Below are positions 27,687 to 36,919 of a DNA stretch of 38,805 nt, in pieces. Both the position numbers and the translations under genes were made by a program. Location of the stretch: NCBI GenBank assembly GCA_016709575.1, contig JADJMM010000021.1:1-38805 (forward strand), read 5' to 3'. Below the pieces are notes generated by a model. That model was not told the origin of the DNA. It did no database searches and was given only the letters and a program-made list of their open reading frames with translations. This stretch comes from Sphingobacteriaceae bacterium (GTDB taxonomy: Bacteria > Bacteroidota > Bacteroidia > B-17B0 > Aurantibacillaceae). Positions within the stretch are counted from its first letter, which is position 1. Each line of letters starts with the position of its first letter.

Positions 27687-28946
27687 ATGAATGTATTAAT
27701 CAAGCAAGCCAAAATCATCTGCCCTCAAAGCAGCTTCCATAATAAAACCGTTGACGTATTAATTGAAAACGGAACCATTACCCAAATTAAAAAAGACATT
27801 TCAGCAAAAGACGTAAAGACCATTGAAGAGAAAGGTTTAATGCTTTCTATCGGTTGGTTAGACATGCAAGCGAATTTTTGCGACCCGGGTCTTGAACACA
27901 AAGAAGATTTAGAAAGCGGATTAAAAGCTGCAGCGGCTGGTGGATTTACAGGAGTGTGTGTTGTTAGCGGAACCAATCCCCCACTCCACAATAAAGCACA
28001 AATTGAATACGTGATTAACCGCGCTAAAAATAATTTAGTGAATGTTTATCCGATTGGGACTTTAAGTCAGAACCAGGAAGGAAAAGATTTATCGGAAATG
28101 TACGACATGAAATTAGCCGGAGCAGTTGCTTACAGCGATTACAAAACGCCGGTGAAAGATGCGGGATTAGTTTTAAGAGCATTACAATATTCTGAAAACA
28201 TCAACAGCTTCATCATCACCCACTGCGACGATAAAAGTATTTCGCATGGCGGACAAATGAACGAAGGCGAGACCTCAACCAGTTTAGGATTAAAAGGCAA
28301 ACCTGCTTTAGCAGAAGAAATAATGTTGCAGAGAAATATTTCTGTCCTGGAATACGCAGGCGGAAAATTGCACATTCCAACAATCAGTACTAAAGGAAGT
28401 GTAGAATTAATTAAGAAAGCAAAAGCAAACGGTCTGCAAATTACTTGCGGAGTAGCTGCACACAATTTATTGCTGGATGATTCAGTTCTTGTTGACTTCG
28501 ATACGAATTACAAAGTGAATCCTCCATTGAGAAATAAAAAAGATGTGGAAGCAGTTCGCAAAGGATTAGAGAATGGAATTATTGATGTGGTGGTGAGTGA
28601 TCACAGTCCACAAGATATAGAATGCAAAGATTTAGAATTTGATTTAGCGGATAATGGCATTGTTGGTTTACAAACTGCATTCGCTTCAGCTAACACAGCT
28701 TTAAAAGGTGAAAACGAAAGTTTAATTGAAGCGCTAACAACCAATCCATACAAAATTTTAGGATTAGACTTACCAAAAATAGAAGAAGGCGAAAAAGCGA
28801 ACCTCACACTCTTCACCACCAATGGTGAAACTTCGCTTACAGAAAAAGAAATTCTTTCGAAATCAAAAAACACACCGTTCATCGGCAAAGCTTTACAAGG
28901 AAAAGTAATTGGAGCTGTAAATAATAATAAAGGGTACTGGAATTAA
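27687..28946 (+). CDS. pyrC: Dihydroorotase family amidohydrolase lacking canonical zinc ligands
   Basis: A 419-residue amidohydrolase aligned with dihydroorotases by GWLDMQANFCDPGLEHKEDL, AAAAGGFTGVCVVSGTNPPL, FIITHCDDKSISHGGQMNEG, VVVSDHSPQDIECKDLEF and NGIVGLQTAFASANTAL. The first motif should contain HxH (as in DMHVHFREPG) but reads QAN, and the canonical DHAPH near the C terminus reads DHSPQ. Bacteroidota have a known clade with such changes, still annotated as pyrimidine-synthesis dihydroorotase. Activity is therefore uncertain without experiment. The frame is intact. A remnant of an interspersed TTGAGCGTAGCCGAA repeat sits just before the ATG, and the stop overlaps the convergent lipoprotein gene by 4 bases. 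Confidence 0.85.
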   Translation: MNVLIKQAKIICPQSSFHNKTVDVLIENGTITQIKKDISAKDVKTIEEKGLMLSIGWLDMQANFCDPGLEHKEDLESGLKAAAAGGFTGVCVVSGTNPPLHNKAQIEYVINRAKNNLVNVYPIGTLSQNQEGKDLSEMYDMKLAGAVAYSDYKTPVKDAGLVLRALQYSENINSFIITHCDDKSISHGGQMNEGETSTSLGLKGKPALAEEIMLQRNISVLEYAGGKLHIPTISTKGSVELIKKAKANGLQITCGVAAHNLLLDDSVLVDFDTNYKVNPPLRNKKDVEAVRKGLENGIIDVVVSDHSPQDIECKDLEFDLADNGIVGLQTAFASANTALKGENESLIEALTTNPYKILGLDLPKIEEGEKANLTLFTTNGETSLTEKEILSKSKNTPFIGKALQGKVIGAVNNNKGYWN

Positions 28947-29533
28947 TAAGAGAAATAATACTTCTTACATTTCTCTCTTGCTTCATCGTCTCTGAACACT
29001 ACAAATATTTCGCGGAAAGCTTCTTTATCCTTTACATATTGCCAAACAGCGTAGCCTAAAGTTTCCTTTTCAATTAAATTAGTTTTAGTATTCAAATACC
29101 ACGATTCATAAAACTCAACACGACTTAAATTATCCATTACACTTGTTGAATCGCAAAGCCAATAAGGAGCGCCAATACGGTTATCTAAAGAATCAACATT
29201 AACTACCGAATCGCAATACACCACTCTGTCCCTTAAAACATCAGCAGTGCAAAGTTGATCAGAACCGTTAAATACTTTTGATTTTGGATTTCTGATAATT
29301 TGCCACATGGCATTCTTGAAATTTTCGTATTGTTGTTTATTCAGAAACTCTTCGGGTTCCACTAAATACATATTCGTGTCTATTCTGTGTAAATCCTGAA
29401 CATCTACACTGTTACGATAAAAGGGAACAATTTCAATGCGTTCTTCTTTTGCTTTTTTAGCAGTATGTTTTTTCCGTCCGCAGTTGGTAAAAACAAGCAG
29501 CGCCAAAAGGGAGAGTATAATTAGCTTCTTCAT
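28943..29533 (-). CDS. Lipoprotein, paralogue of the upstream gene (possibly GldN-like)
   Basis: A 196-residue protein with a lipoprotein signal (KKLIILSLLALLVFTNCGRK, lipidated Cys about residue 18). The conserved part reads NFKNAMWQIIRNPKSKVF and RVEFYESWYLNTKTNLIEKE, then LGYAVWQYVKDKEAFREIFV. The second motif set recalls GldN/PorN of the T9SS gliding machinery (an E-W segment, then a conserved LG), but the similarity is weak and the protein is shorter than GldN. It begins inside the stop of the upstream paralogue (TAATG), so the two are co-translated. Function unassigned. Confidence 0.65.
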   Translation of the reverse strand: MKKLIILSLLALLVFTNCGRKKHTAKKAKEERIEIVPFYRNSVDVQDLHRIDTNMYLVEPEEFLNKQQYENFKNAMWQIIRNPKSKVFNGSDQLCTADVLRDRVVYCDSVVNVDSLDNRIGAPYWLCDSTSVMDNLSRVEFYESWYLNTKTNLIEKETLGYAVWQYVKDKEAFREIFVVFRDDEAREKCKKYYFSY

Positions 29534-30184
29534 TATTGCGCTTGTTTATTAAAGTAATACTTACGGGCTTTTTGTAAGGCTGCATCATTTACAAATACAT
29601 CAAACAATTCTCTGAACGCATTTTTATCCGACACAAATTCGTGAACCGAATAACCTAATAATTCACGTTCAATCATATTAGTCTCCGGATTAAAATACCA
29701 GGATTCAAAAAAAGCGAATCTGATTAATATTGCGAATTGTAGTCATAGAATCGCAATTAAATCTGGATTGAATAACTTCATTTCCCTCCGCATCAAAACT
29801 GGATTCTTCTAACATAGCACAAGCAATAACTCTTTCTTTTACCTCTTTAGCTGAAGCAGGCTTTTCAAACTGATTAATATAAACTCTTGATTCAGGATTT
29901 TTTACCAATGTCCAAATTGCTTTACGCAATGCATTAAAAGACGTGTTGTCTAAAAATTTATAATCCCTACCCCAATTCTCGATGTATTCATTGATGGTCA
30001 TACGGCCACTATCAGCTTCCGCATAAAAGCTTTTGATCAATTGCGTATCCCTTAAAAGAATTTTATTGATTTTGAAAGGGGTTATTTCAGTCCGCTGACT
30101 TTCGGAAACCAAATCTTTCTCGCCTTTGCGTGAGCAAGACCAGATTAAGAGAACTAATAGTAGTATGCCTAGTTTTTTCATCAT
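29533..30184 (-). CDS. Lipoprotein, tandem paralogue
   Basis: A lipoprotein signal (MMKKLGILLLVLLIWSCSRK) starts at ATG 30184. The body parallels the downstream gene: ALRKAIWTLVKNPESRVYIN, NINQIRFAFFESWYFNPETN, IERELLGYSVHEFV, KNAFRELFDVFVND. A frame break near 29720 separates RF from AFFESWYF; the protein then ends NKQAQ at 29533, overlapping the next start. About 216 residues. The matching motifs NPxSxV, FESWY and LGY show the two arose by tandem duplication. Confidence 0.65.
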
Positions 30185-30255
30185 TTTAGTACCATAATAA
30201 AGATATTCAAAAAAGTAACATACAAAACTCAAAAAATAATTTTTTGAGTTTTGAG

Positions 30256-30368
30256 ATGCTGATTGGCGCCTTCGGCGGTCAGCATGACGGGTTCTCTGAA
30301 GGGAGCATGTCTTTCGGGACTTCGACAGGCTCAGTCCCCGGAGATTTCGGTGGCTGAGCTTGTCGAAG
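30256..30368. repeat. Two palindromic intergenic repeats
   Basis: ATGCTGA (30256-30262) pairs with TCAGCAT (30279-30285) around an inner CGCC-TTCG-GGCG-like stem. CTTCGACAGGCTCAG (30320-30334) pairs with CTGAGCTTGTCGAAG (30354-30368) with one mismatch. Both are typical dispersed Bacteroidota elements. Confidence 0.7.
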
Positions 30369-30373
30369 CCACT

Positions 30374-30847
30374 TTACAATAACTCTCCTTTTGAGGCCTC
30401 ATACCCTTCATCCACCAACAACACCTTTGTTTTATAGGCTGCTACTGCCAATTCATCACAACGGTTATTTTCTACGTTGGCGGCGTGACCTTTTACCCAA
30501 ACGTATTTAACATGATGCTTATTTCTGATTTTTAAAAAGCGTTTCCATAAATCTACATTCGCTTTGTTTTTGAAGCCAATCTTCTGCCAATTATCGAGCC
30601 AATTTAAATTTATAGAATCGATTACATATTTTGAATCGGAATGTAAAACTACCTCAGCATTTACTTTTTTAATGGATTCTAAAGCCACAATCACCGATAA
30701 TAATTCCATGCGGTTATTGGTAGTTAAGCGATAACCTTCGCTCATTTCTTTGCGATGCTGTTTATACAACATCACAATACCATATCCACCGGGACCGGGA
30801 TTTCCACTGGCACCACCATCGGTATATATGTGTATTATGTCGGACAT
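30374..30847 (-). CDS. rnhA: Ribonuclease HI
   Basis: A complete 157-residue RNase HI, degrading RNA in RNA-DNA hybrids. The catalytic acidic residues are visible: Asp in IYTDGGASGNPGPGGYGIVM, Glu in NNRMELL, Asp in LHSDSKYVID and Asp in ENNRCDELA. The basic handle region is present (NWLDNWQKIGFKNKANVDLW). Start ATG at 30847. It is an isolated housekeeping gene with an intact frame. A terminator-like hairpin precedes it. Confidence 0.95.
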   Translation of the reverse strand: MSDIIHIYTDGGASGNPGPGGYGIVMLYKQHRKEMSEGYRLTTNNRMELLSVIVALESIKKVNAEVVLHSDSKYVIDSINLNWLDNWQKIGFKNKANVDLWKRFLKIRNKHHVKYVWVKGHAANVENNRCDELAVAAYKTKVLLVDEGYEASKGELL

Positions 30848-30864
30848 TGGTTTTTAAATATAGC

Positions 30865-30898
30865 AAATAAAAAAACCCGCAGCTTAACACTACGGGTT
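30865..30898 (-). terminator. Terminator between the Cys/His-rich gene and rnhA
   Basis: On the minus strand AACCCG (30898-30893) pairs with CGGGTT (30879-30874), followed by a T run TTTTTTTATTT. It should end the transcript of the gene at 31286-30948. Confidence 0.65.
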
Positions 30899-30918
30899 AA
30901 TATTTTATTGAAACCGGC

Positions 30919-30936
30919 CCTTCGACAAGCTCAGGG
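30919..30936. repeat. Interspersed repeat CCTTCGACAAGCTCAGGG
   Basis: A single arm of the CTTCGACA-GCTCAG element also present at 30320-30368. It lies just after the stop of the Cys/His-rich gene. Confidence 0.55.
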
Positions 30937-30947
30937 ACCTATATGTG

Positions 30948-31286
30948 TTAGTGATGAGCTTCTTCTTTTGCAGGCTCTGCAGCGTGATGTGTTGTATCAG
31001 CAGGAGTTGCAGTGCTATCAGTTGCTGCTACATGAGCTTCTTCATGTTTTACATCAGCATGAGCCTCTTCATGTCCACCATGTTCCTTTTCTCCCTTTTC
31101 ACATGCTTCCATACATTCTTTAGAACATTCTTCCTTGCACTCACATTTACCATGTCCGTGAGAGGGATTACCTAAGCTTACAAAGCATAAAATAATAAAT
31201 ACAGTAACTGCTCCTAAAATTAATGGGGTAGTAAATGCTACAGGTTTATTTTCCTGGTGACCGTTGTTGTGAGAATCGTGCGACAT
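30948..31286 (-). CDS. Small membrane protein with Cys/His/Glu-rich tail
   Basis: A 112-residue protein. A His-rich N terminus (MSHDSHNNGHQE) is followed by one transmembrane helix (TPLILGAVTVFIILCFVSLG). The tail contains HGHGKCECKEECSKECMEAC, then HGGHEEAHADVKHEEAHVAA and an Ala/Thr-rich end closing EEAHH. The dense Cys and His-Glu-Glu-His pattern suggests metal binding, but this is inference from composition. No recognised family. The frame is intact and the gene is followed by a terminator. Confidence 0.6.
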   Translation of the reverse strand: MSHDSHNNGHQENKPVAFTTPLILGAVTVFIILCFVSLGNPSHGHGKCECKEECSKECMEACEKGEKEHGGHEEAHADVKHEEAHVAATDSTATPADTTHHAAEPAKEEAHH

Positions 31287-31342
31287 ATTGTTTTAATTTA
31301 ATGGTGTAAAAATAAAATTTAATTGGAATTTTTAAAATACAT

Positions 31343-32448
31343 CTATTGCTTAATAAACTTAAAGTTTTGAACAGTCTTACCGTCGCCTAAAACCCCGGTA
31401 TATAAGCCCTGAGCTAATTTAGAAATATCGATACTGTGCTGATTCATTGCCTCATTGTTTGAAATGGTTTTTTTCATCACTAACTGACCGGACGCAGAGA
31501 AAATTTCCAGATTCAATTCGTTGTTTTTTGGAACCACTATGTTTAATTCGTTAACTGCAGGATTTGGATAGATAGCTAAAGCTAATTGGGTTTCTTCATT
31601 TTCTTTAATACCAACAAAAGATCTTGGCACATCACGGTAACGCACTTCAGTTGGAACAAAATTTCCTCCAACTAAATTTCCATTCACTTCAAAATATGGA
31701 ATTTTTTGTCCTAACGTTAACCATTGGTAACTACGCACGTAATTTGGAAATGGTAATTTAAAAGCAAAGGGAGTTGTAATGGCAATAGTATCTATTGAGT
31801 ATTGCGTGGTAACAACTCTTAAGCACATTTCAGTCCCCATTGGTGTACGAACTGCTCCCCAACCATCAGCTTCAGTAATACGGTAACCACCTTTTTTATA
31901 AACGAAAGGAATTAAAGTAGTAGATGGTGTAGAACCCTTAAAAGTATTGGAATCTCTGTCGCCATAGTTTAATGGAAACTTGTACAATTCATCTACATCA
32001 GTATACACAATTCCTAAAGGCAAACCAGAAATACTCATTCCTACCCCTTCGGCATTGAATGATGTGGTTGAGTTTTTACGGTAAAAATTCCAGATATCCT
32101 TTATCGTTAAAGTAATTGTTCCTAAAGGAACCGCCGGTAAATTAGGAATAGAGTCTTGGATTTTTTCACCAAATCTTGGAGAGAAAAATAAAAGAAATAA
32201 GGCGTTACTGAAGATGGCTCAAATTTCCTAATCTTTTGAACATTGGTATTTAATGAGTCGAAGGCCCAAAAGTAGTTAGTCCCTGTAAGGGTATAATTGG
32301 TATTAGCCGGATGAGTTAAGGATGCTAAATTGGGTACAGATACTCTAAGTGTATCACCCACCACCGGCATATTGGTGCTGGTAATGGTGATTTGAGCCTT
32401 AGTTAAAAAAGTACTTAGTACAAAAATGGCGAGTATAAGTTTTTTCAT
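31343..32448 (-). CDS. Secreted T9SS cargo protein with type A sorting domain
   Basis: A signal peptide (MKKLILAIFVLSTFLTKAQ) begins at ATG 32448. The central part is beta-rich and unrecognised. The C terminus is a Por_Secre_tail sorting domain: ALAIYPNPAVNELNIVVPKN, LEIFSASGQLVMKKTI, DISKLAQGLYTGVL, FKFIKQ. Such tails direct export by the type IX secretion system and surface attachment. A frame break near 32175 separates the first 90 residues; the junction reads FFYFS then RFGEKIQDSIPNLPAVP. Total about 367 residues. Confidence 0.8.
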
Positions 32449-32524
32449 TCGGTAAAATTTTCAATAAATGTAATAAAATTTAGCAAATAAGCGTTACTGA
32501 ATTATTAGTAATTTAAGGCAAAAT

Positions 32525-34291
32525 ATGCCACTAAAGGCTTTTAAATACTTGCTAGTTTATTGTGCCGTTTTTTGCTTTTGCAACCTAAGCGGACAAAATC
32601 CTGTTTTAGGCGGACAAAACTTCAATTTAAAACTGATTAATACGGATTCGGTTAAGATTTTCAAATACATTAAGTATAAAGAAAAGTATAAAACCAACAA
32701 AGAACTAATACAAAGCGTTAATACTATTTTAAATGATTTAAGAAGTCAGGGTTATTTATTGGCCGATGTCGTTTCAAAAAGAGGAGACTCTTTAAACAAA
32801 ATTTATTCTATACAAATTGGACAAAAATTTAAATGGGCAACACTTAAAAAAGGTAATGCTGATATGGATGTAATGTCGAAAATGGGTTACAGCGAACGAC
32901 TTTATACTAATAAAGCTTTTAGTTATAGTCAGGCCGCCCGCTTAATTGAAAAATCAATAACGTATTACGAAAACAACGGCTATCCATTTGCTTCATTAAA
33001 ATTAGATAGTATCAGTATTGAAGGGAATTCACTCTCAGGTGTTTTAAACGTAAACAAAAATAAATTAATTAAAATCGACAGCATTGTTGTAAAAGGCGAT
33101 GCCAAAATAAACAAAACATTTTTGTACAGATATTTGGGTATAAAACCAATGATGCCCTATAACGAAGCATCGTTTCGCTCCATTTCAAAAAAATTAAAAC
33201 AGCTGCCGTTTTTGTCAGAAAGCAAAGGATTACGATTAGATATTACCGAAAAACAAAACAAATTATATTTATTCTTAAACAAGAAAAACGCTTCGCAATT
33301 TGATGGGATCATTGGTATTTTGCCGGATAACAAAACAGGCAAAACCGTTTTTACAGGTGATGTAAAAATAAAATTAGTGAATACAATTTTCAGAACCGGT
33401 GAAACATTCGATTTAAATTGGCGGCGATTACAAACACAAACGCAAGATTTTAAAGGGAGAGTAATTTATCCTTACATTTTAGGAACTCCCATTGGTGTTG
33501 ATTACGCTTTGAAGATTTATAAAAAAGATACATCGTTCATCGATGTAAATAACAACATTGGTTTGCAATATTATTTCAGCGGATTAAATAATTTGAAAGT
33601 GTTTTACAAACAACGTAATGCCAATATACTTTCAACATCAGGACTTGCATTTGTTACCGTGTTGCCTGATTATGCTGATGTGAGTACGCAATCATACGGT
33701 TTAGGTTTAAGTTTCGAAAAATTAGATTACCGATTTAATCCGCACAAGGGAATTGCTATTAATATAAATGCTCAAACCGGAAACAAAACCATTAAAAAGA
33801 ATCCAAAAATAAATGACATTGTTTATACTAATCTCCAATTAAAATCAACACAATACCAAAGTGAAGGTGATGTAAATTTATTTCTTCAGATAAAAGGCAA
33901 CAGTGTTTTTCATATAGGCGCACAATACGGAACTGTTTTTGGAAGTGCTCCTGTTTTTAAAAATGAGCTGTTTCGTATTGGAGGATTAAGAACATTAAGA
34001 GGTTTTGATGAAGAAAGTATTTTCGCTTCTTCGTATGTCATTCCAACTTTAGAATACCGTTTTTTATTCGGACAAAATTCTAACATTTTAGTTTTTGCTG
34101 AAGGCGCTTGGTATGAAAATAATAGTAGTGGCGTTTATTTAAATGATATGCCGTTTAGTTTTGGTGCGGGAATAAATTTCGATACAAAAGCAGGGATTTT
34201 CTCTCTAAATTATGCTTTAGGTAGTCAAAAAGGTAATGGAATTGATATCCGCTCAGGTAAAATCCATTTCGGCTTAACCGCTCTGTTTTAA
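32525..34291 (+). CDS. Omp85/BamA-TamA family outer-membrane protein
   Basis: A 588-residue protein with a signal peptide (LLVYCAVFCFCNLSGQ). Residues about 45-260 are POTRA-like repeats (for example KIDSIVVKGDAKINKTFLYR, LGIKPMMPYNEASFRSISKK). The C-terminal half is a 16-strand-type barrel, with the diagnostic loop-6 motif RIGGLRTLRGFDEESIFASS and a final strand ending LTALF with a C-terminal Phe. These proteins insert or secrete outer-membrane proteins. It is shorter than BamA (usually 750-900 residues here) and is probably an accessory member. The frame is intact. Confidence 0.85.
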   Translation: MPLKAFKYLLVYCAVFCFCNLSGQNPVLGGQNFNLKLINTDSVKIFKYIKYKEKYKTNKELIQSVNTILNDLRSQGYLLADVVSKRGDSLNKIYSIQIGQKFKWATLKKGNADMDVMSKMGYSERLYTNKAFSYSQAARLIEKSITYYENNGYPFASLKLDSISIEGNSLSGVLNVNKNKLIKIDSIVVKGDAKINKTFLYRYLGIKPMMPYNEASFRSISKKLKQLPFLSESKGLRLDITEKQNKLYLFLNKKNASQFDGIIGILPDNKTGKTVFTGDVKIKLVNTIFRTGETFDLNWRRLQTQTQDFKGRVIYPYILGTPIGVDYALKIYKKDTSFIDVNNNIGLQYYFSGLNNLKVFYKQRNANILSTSGLAFVTVLPDYADVSTQSYGLGLSFEKLDYRFNPHKGIAININAQTGNKTIKKNPKINDIVYTNLQLKSTQYQSEGDVNLFLQIKGNSVFHIGAQYGTVFGSAPVFKNELFRIGGLRTLRGFDEESIFASSYVIPTLEYRFLFGQNSNILVFAEGAWYENNSSGVYLNDMPFSFGAGINFDTKAGIFSLNYALGSQKGNGIDIRSGKIHFGLTALF

Positions 34292-34306
34292 TAAGCTTTT
34301 AATTCT

Positions 34307-34314
34307 TATATTTG
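34307..34314 (+). promoter_or_regulatory. Candidate -7 element TATATTTG before the LVIVD-type gene
   Basis: A perfect match to TAnnTTTG, 16 bases before the ATG at 34331. A -33 TTG is not obvious, so support is partial. Confidence 0.45.
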
Positions 34315-34330
34315 TTTAAACACTTTCCTG

Positions 34331-35752
34331 ATGAAACTTAAATTTACACTTTTCGCATTTCTATTTTGTGCTTTTGCATCTGCACAAACATATCCTTCGT
34401 TAAACATGAGCTTGCTAAGCAAAATGGATCCGAATGGCGATCTTACCGGGGTTGACGGTCGCAAATATTCAGGGTGTTGGGGTTGGGTTCAAACTTCAAA
34501 AAATAAAGAATACGCTCTTGTTGGTTCCAGCGCTAAAACTTACTTCATTGACATCACTAATCCTTCACTTCCTGTAATTTGTGATTCCGTTGACAACAAA
34601 CATGCCGGCTGCACCTGGAGAGAATTAAAAACCTATCAAAATTATTGCTACATCGTAAGTGATGATGTCGCTCCAAATACATTTCAAATTATCGATATGC
34701 AATATCTGCCGGATTCTGTTCATGTAGTTCATAATGGAACTACATATTTTGAACGCGGACATACAGTTTGGGTTGACGGAAATAAATTATACGTGGGGGG
34801 ACAAACATCTGCAAGTGCAATTCTATCTAACATGTGTGTTTACAGTTTAGCAACACCTTCTGCACCTGTTTTATTAAGAACATTGTCGGATGATTATCCT
34901 TCTATTACTTATGTACATGACATGTTTGTTCGCAATGATACAGTTTATGCATCAGCAGGAAATCAAGGATTATGGGTGTTTAAATTTAATACTGCAACAA
35001 ATACATTTACGCAATTAGGTTCTTTTACCGGTTATCCGGAAGCGGGTTACAATCACGCAAGTTCACTTACAAAAAACGGACAAACTTTAGTGTTTTGTGA
35101 TGAAGTACCAACAGGCGTATCTATTAAAGTAACGGATGTAAGTAATTTAAGCAACATCGTTATGTCGAGCACCGTTGAGCCTAATAGTAATTCTCAAATG
35201 GTAGCGCATAATCCTTACGTTATAGGAAACGAGTTAGCTTTTATTTCTTGTTACCAAGATGGATTAATAGTTTATGATATTACAAATCCGAATGCTCCTT
35301 TTATTACAGGTTTTTTTGATACCCATCCACAAGGTGGTGCCAACTTTAGTAATAATTATGGTGCAGGTTCTTACAGAGGTAACTGGGGCGCTTATCCTTT
35401 CTTTCCAAGCAAAACAGTTCTAGCTTGCGATATGCAGAATGGTATTTTCCTTTTAAAATCGGATGCTTTAAGTGTAAAAGAAAATTCAACTATTTTAAAT
35501 GCTAACGTTTATCCGAATCCGGCAAAAAATAATTTAAATATTACGTTTACAAATCCGGAAGCAAAAAATTATTCTGTTGAAATAACAAACATACTGGGAC
35601 AATTAGTTTATTCTGAAAAGAATCTAAATGATTGTTCGTTTCCTGTAACTTTCAAAAACATTGACGTTTCCGATTTAGAAAGCGGAAGTTATGTTATTAG
35701 TATTAAAGCTGAAGGAAAACAATATCAGAAAAAAATCATCATCGCTAAATAA
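34331..35752 (+). CDS. Secreted choice-of-anchor B / LVIVD-repeat protein with T9SS tail
   Basis: A 473-residue secreted protein. The signal peptide is MKLKFTLFAFLFCAFASAQ. The body has beta-propeller-like LVIVD repeats of the kind found in choice-of-anchor B proteins: YALVGSSAKTYFIDITNPSL, CTWRELKTYQNYCYIVSDDV, YVHDMFVRNDTVYASAGNQG, VIGNELAFISCYQDGLIVYD. The C-terminal type A sorting domain (ANVYPNPAKNNLNITF, TNILGQLVYSEKN, DVSDLESGSYVISI) marks it for T9SS export. Function beyond surface or secreted location unknown. It is 3 bases upstream of the dehydrogenase gene. Confidence 0.85.
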   Translation: MKLKFTLFAFLFCAFASAQTYPSLNMSLLSKMDPNGDLTGVDGRKYSGCWGWVQTSKNKEYALVGSSAKTYFIDITNPSLPVICDSVDNKHAGCTWRELKTYQNYCYIVSDDVAPNTFQIIDMQYLPDSVHVVHNGTTYFERGHTVWVDGNKLYVGGQTSASAILSNMCVYSLATPSAPVLLRTLSDDYPSITYVHDMFVRNDTVYASAGNQGLWVFKFNTATNTFTQLGSFTGYPEAGYNHASSLTKNGQTLVFCDEVPTGVSIKVTDVSNLSNIVMSSTVEPNSNSQMVAHNPYVIGNELAFISCYQDGLIVYDITNPNAPFITGFFDTHPQGGANFSNNYGAGSYRGNWGAYPFFPSKTVLACDMQNGIFLLKSDALSVKENSTILNANVYPNPAKNNLNITFTNPEAKNYSVEITNILGQLVYSEKNLNDCSFPVTFKNIDVSDLESGSYVISIKAEGKQYQKKIIIAK

Positions 35753-35755
35753 GTT

Positions 35756-36901
35756 ATGTTCTCAAAAAATTCAGTCATTGGTGTAATTGGTTCAGGTGCT
35801 ATGGGTGCAGGTATTGCACAAGTAGCAGCCACTGCCGGTCATACGGTTTTTGTTTATGACAACAATTCTAAGTCACTCGAAAAAGCACAGGCCAATTTAA
35901 AATCATCTTTAGTAAAACTGCTTGAAAAACAAAAAATTTCAGCAGAGCAATCACAAAGTATTTCAAAAAATATAAATTTTGTTTCGGATTTAACCTCTTT
36001 AGGGAGGTGTCATTTAGTTATTGAAGCAATTATTGAGAATCTGGAAGTAAAACAAAAAGTATTTTCGGATTTAGAAAAAATTGTTTCTGCTGATTGTATT
36101 TTATCAAGCAACACATCTTCATTATCGATTACTTCTATAGCAGCGGCTTGCACAAAACCCGAAAGAGTTTTAGGAGTTCATTTTTTCAATCCGGCCACCA
36201 TCATGCCTTTAGTGGAAATTATTCCCGGTATTGCAACTCAAAGTAATTTATCTACTGAAGTCAAAAAATTAATTGACACTTGGGGAAAAGTAACTGTTAT
36301 TGCAAAAGACACTCCCGGCTTTATCGTCAACCGCGTTGCGCGTCCATTTTATAGCGAAGCCTTACGTATTTATGAAGAAGGTATTGCCGATATGCCAACC
36401 ATAGATTGGGCCATGAAAGAGTTTGGTGGTTTTAAAATGGGTCCGTTTGAATTAATGGATCTTATAGGTCACGATGTAAATTACGTTGTTACCGAAACAG
36501 TTTGGAAACAATTTTATTTCGACCCCCGTTTTAAACCGAGTTTATCACAAAAGCGACTTTTGGAAGCGGGCTTTTTAGGCCGAAAAAGCGGACGTGGTTT
36601 TTATAATTATTCGGAGGGGGCAACAATTCCTGAACCTAAAAAGGATGAAGCTCTTGGAAAGCTTGTTTTTAACCGCATTTTAGCCATGTTAATTAACGAA
36701 GCTGCTGAAACCCTTTATTACCAAATTGCCAGTAAAGAAGATATAGATTTAGCCATGACTAAAGGGGTAAATTACCCAAAAGGCTTGTTAAAATGGGCTG
36801 ATGAAATCGGTCCGAAAACGGTCCTTAAAACCATACAGGATTTGTACGATTTATATCAAGAAGACAGATATCGCCCGAGTGTTGGATTGAAGAGAATGTA
36901 A
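35756..36901 (+). CDS. 3-hydroxyacyl-CoA dehydrogenase (3-hydroxybutyryl-CoA type)
   Basis: A complete 381-residue NAD-dependent dehydrogenase oxidising 3-hydroxyacyl-CoA in fatty-acid or phenylacetate-type degradation. The Rossmann NAD site is GVIGSGAMGAGIAQVAATAG. The catalytic His lies in VLGVHFFNPATIMPLVEII, with the preceding SSNTSSLSIT. Next come TPGFIVNRVARPFYSEALRI, then two 3HCDH C-terminal domains (GGFKMGPFELMDLIGHDVNY, and MTKGVNYPKGLLKWADEIGP). Two 3HCDH units make it longer than the 280-residue single-domain form. No other beta-oxidation gene is nearby. Confidence 0.92.
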   Translation: MFSKNSVIGVIGSGAMGAGIAQVAATAGHTVFVYDNNSKSLEKAQANLKSSLVKLLEKQKISAEQSQSISKNINFVSDLTSLGRCHLVIEAIIENLEVKQKVFSDLEKIVSADCILSSNTSSLSITSIAAACTKPERVLGVHFFNPATIMPLVEIIPGIATQSNLSTEVKKLIDTWGKVTVIAKDTPGFIVNRVARPFYSEALRIYEEGIADMPTIDWAMKEFGGFKMGPFELMDLIGHDVNYVVTETVWKQFYFDPRFKPSLSQKRLLEAGFLGRKSGRGFYNYSEGATIPEPKKDEALGKLVFNRILAMLINEAAETLYYQIASKEDIDLAMTKGVNYPKGLLKWADEIGPKTVLKTIQDLYDLYQEDRYRPSVGLKRM

Positions 36902-36919
36902 TTAGGCACGAATCTAAAA

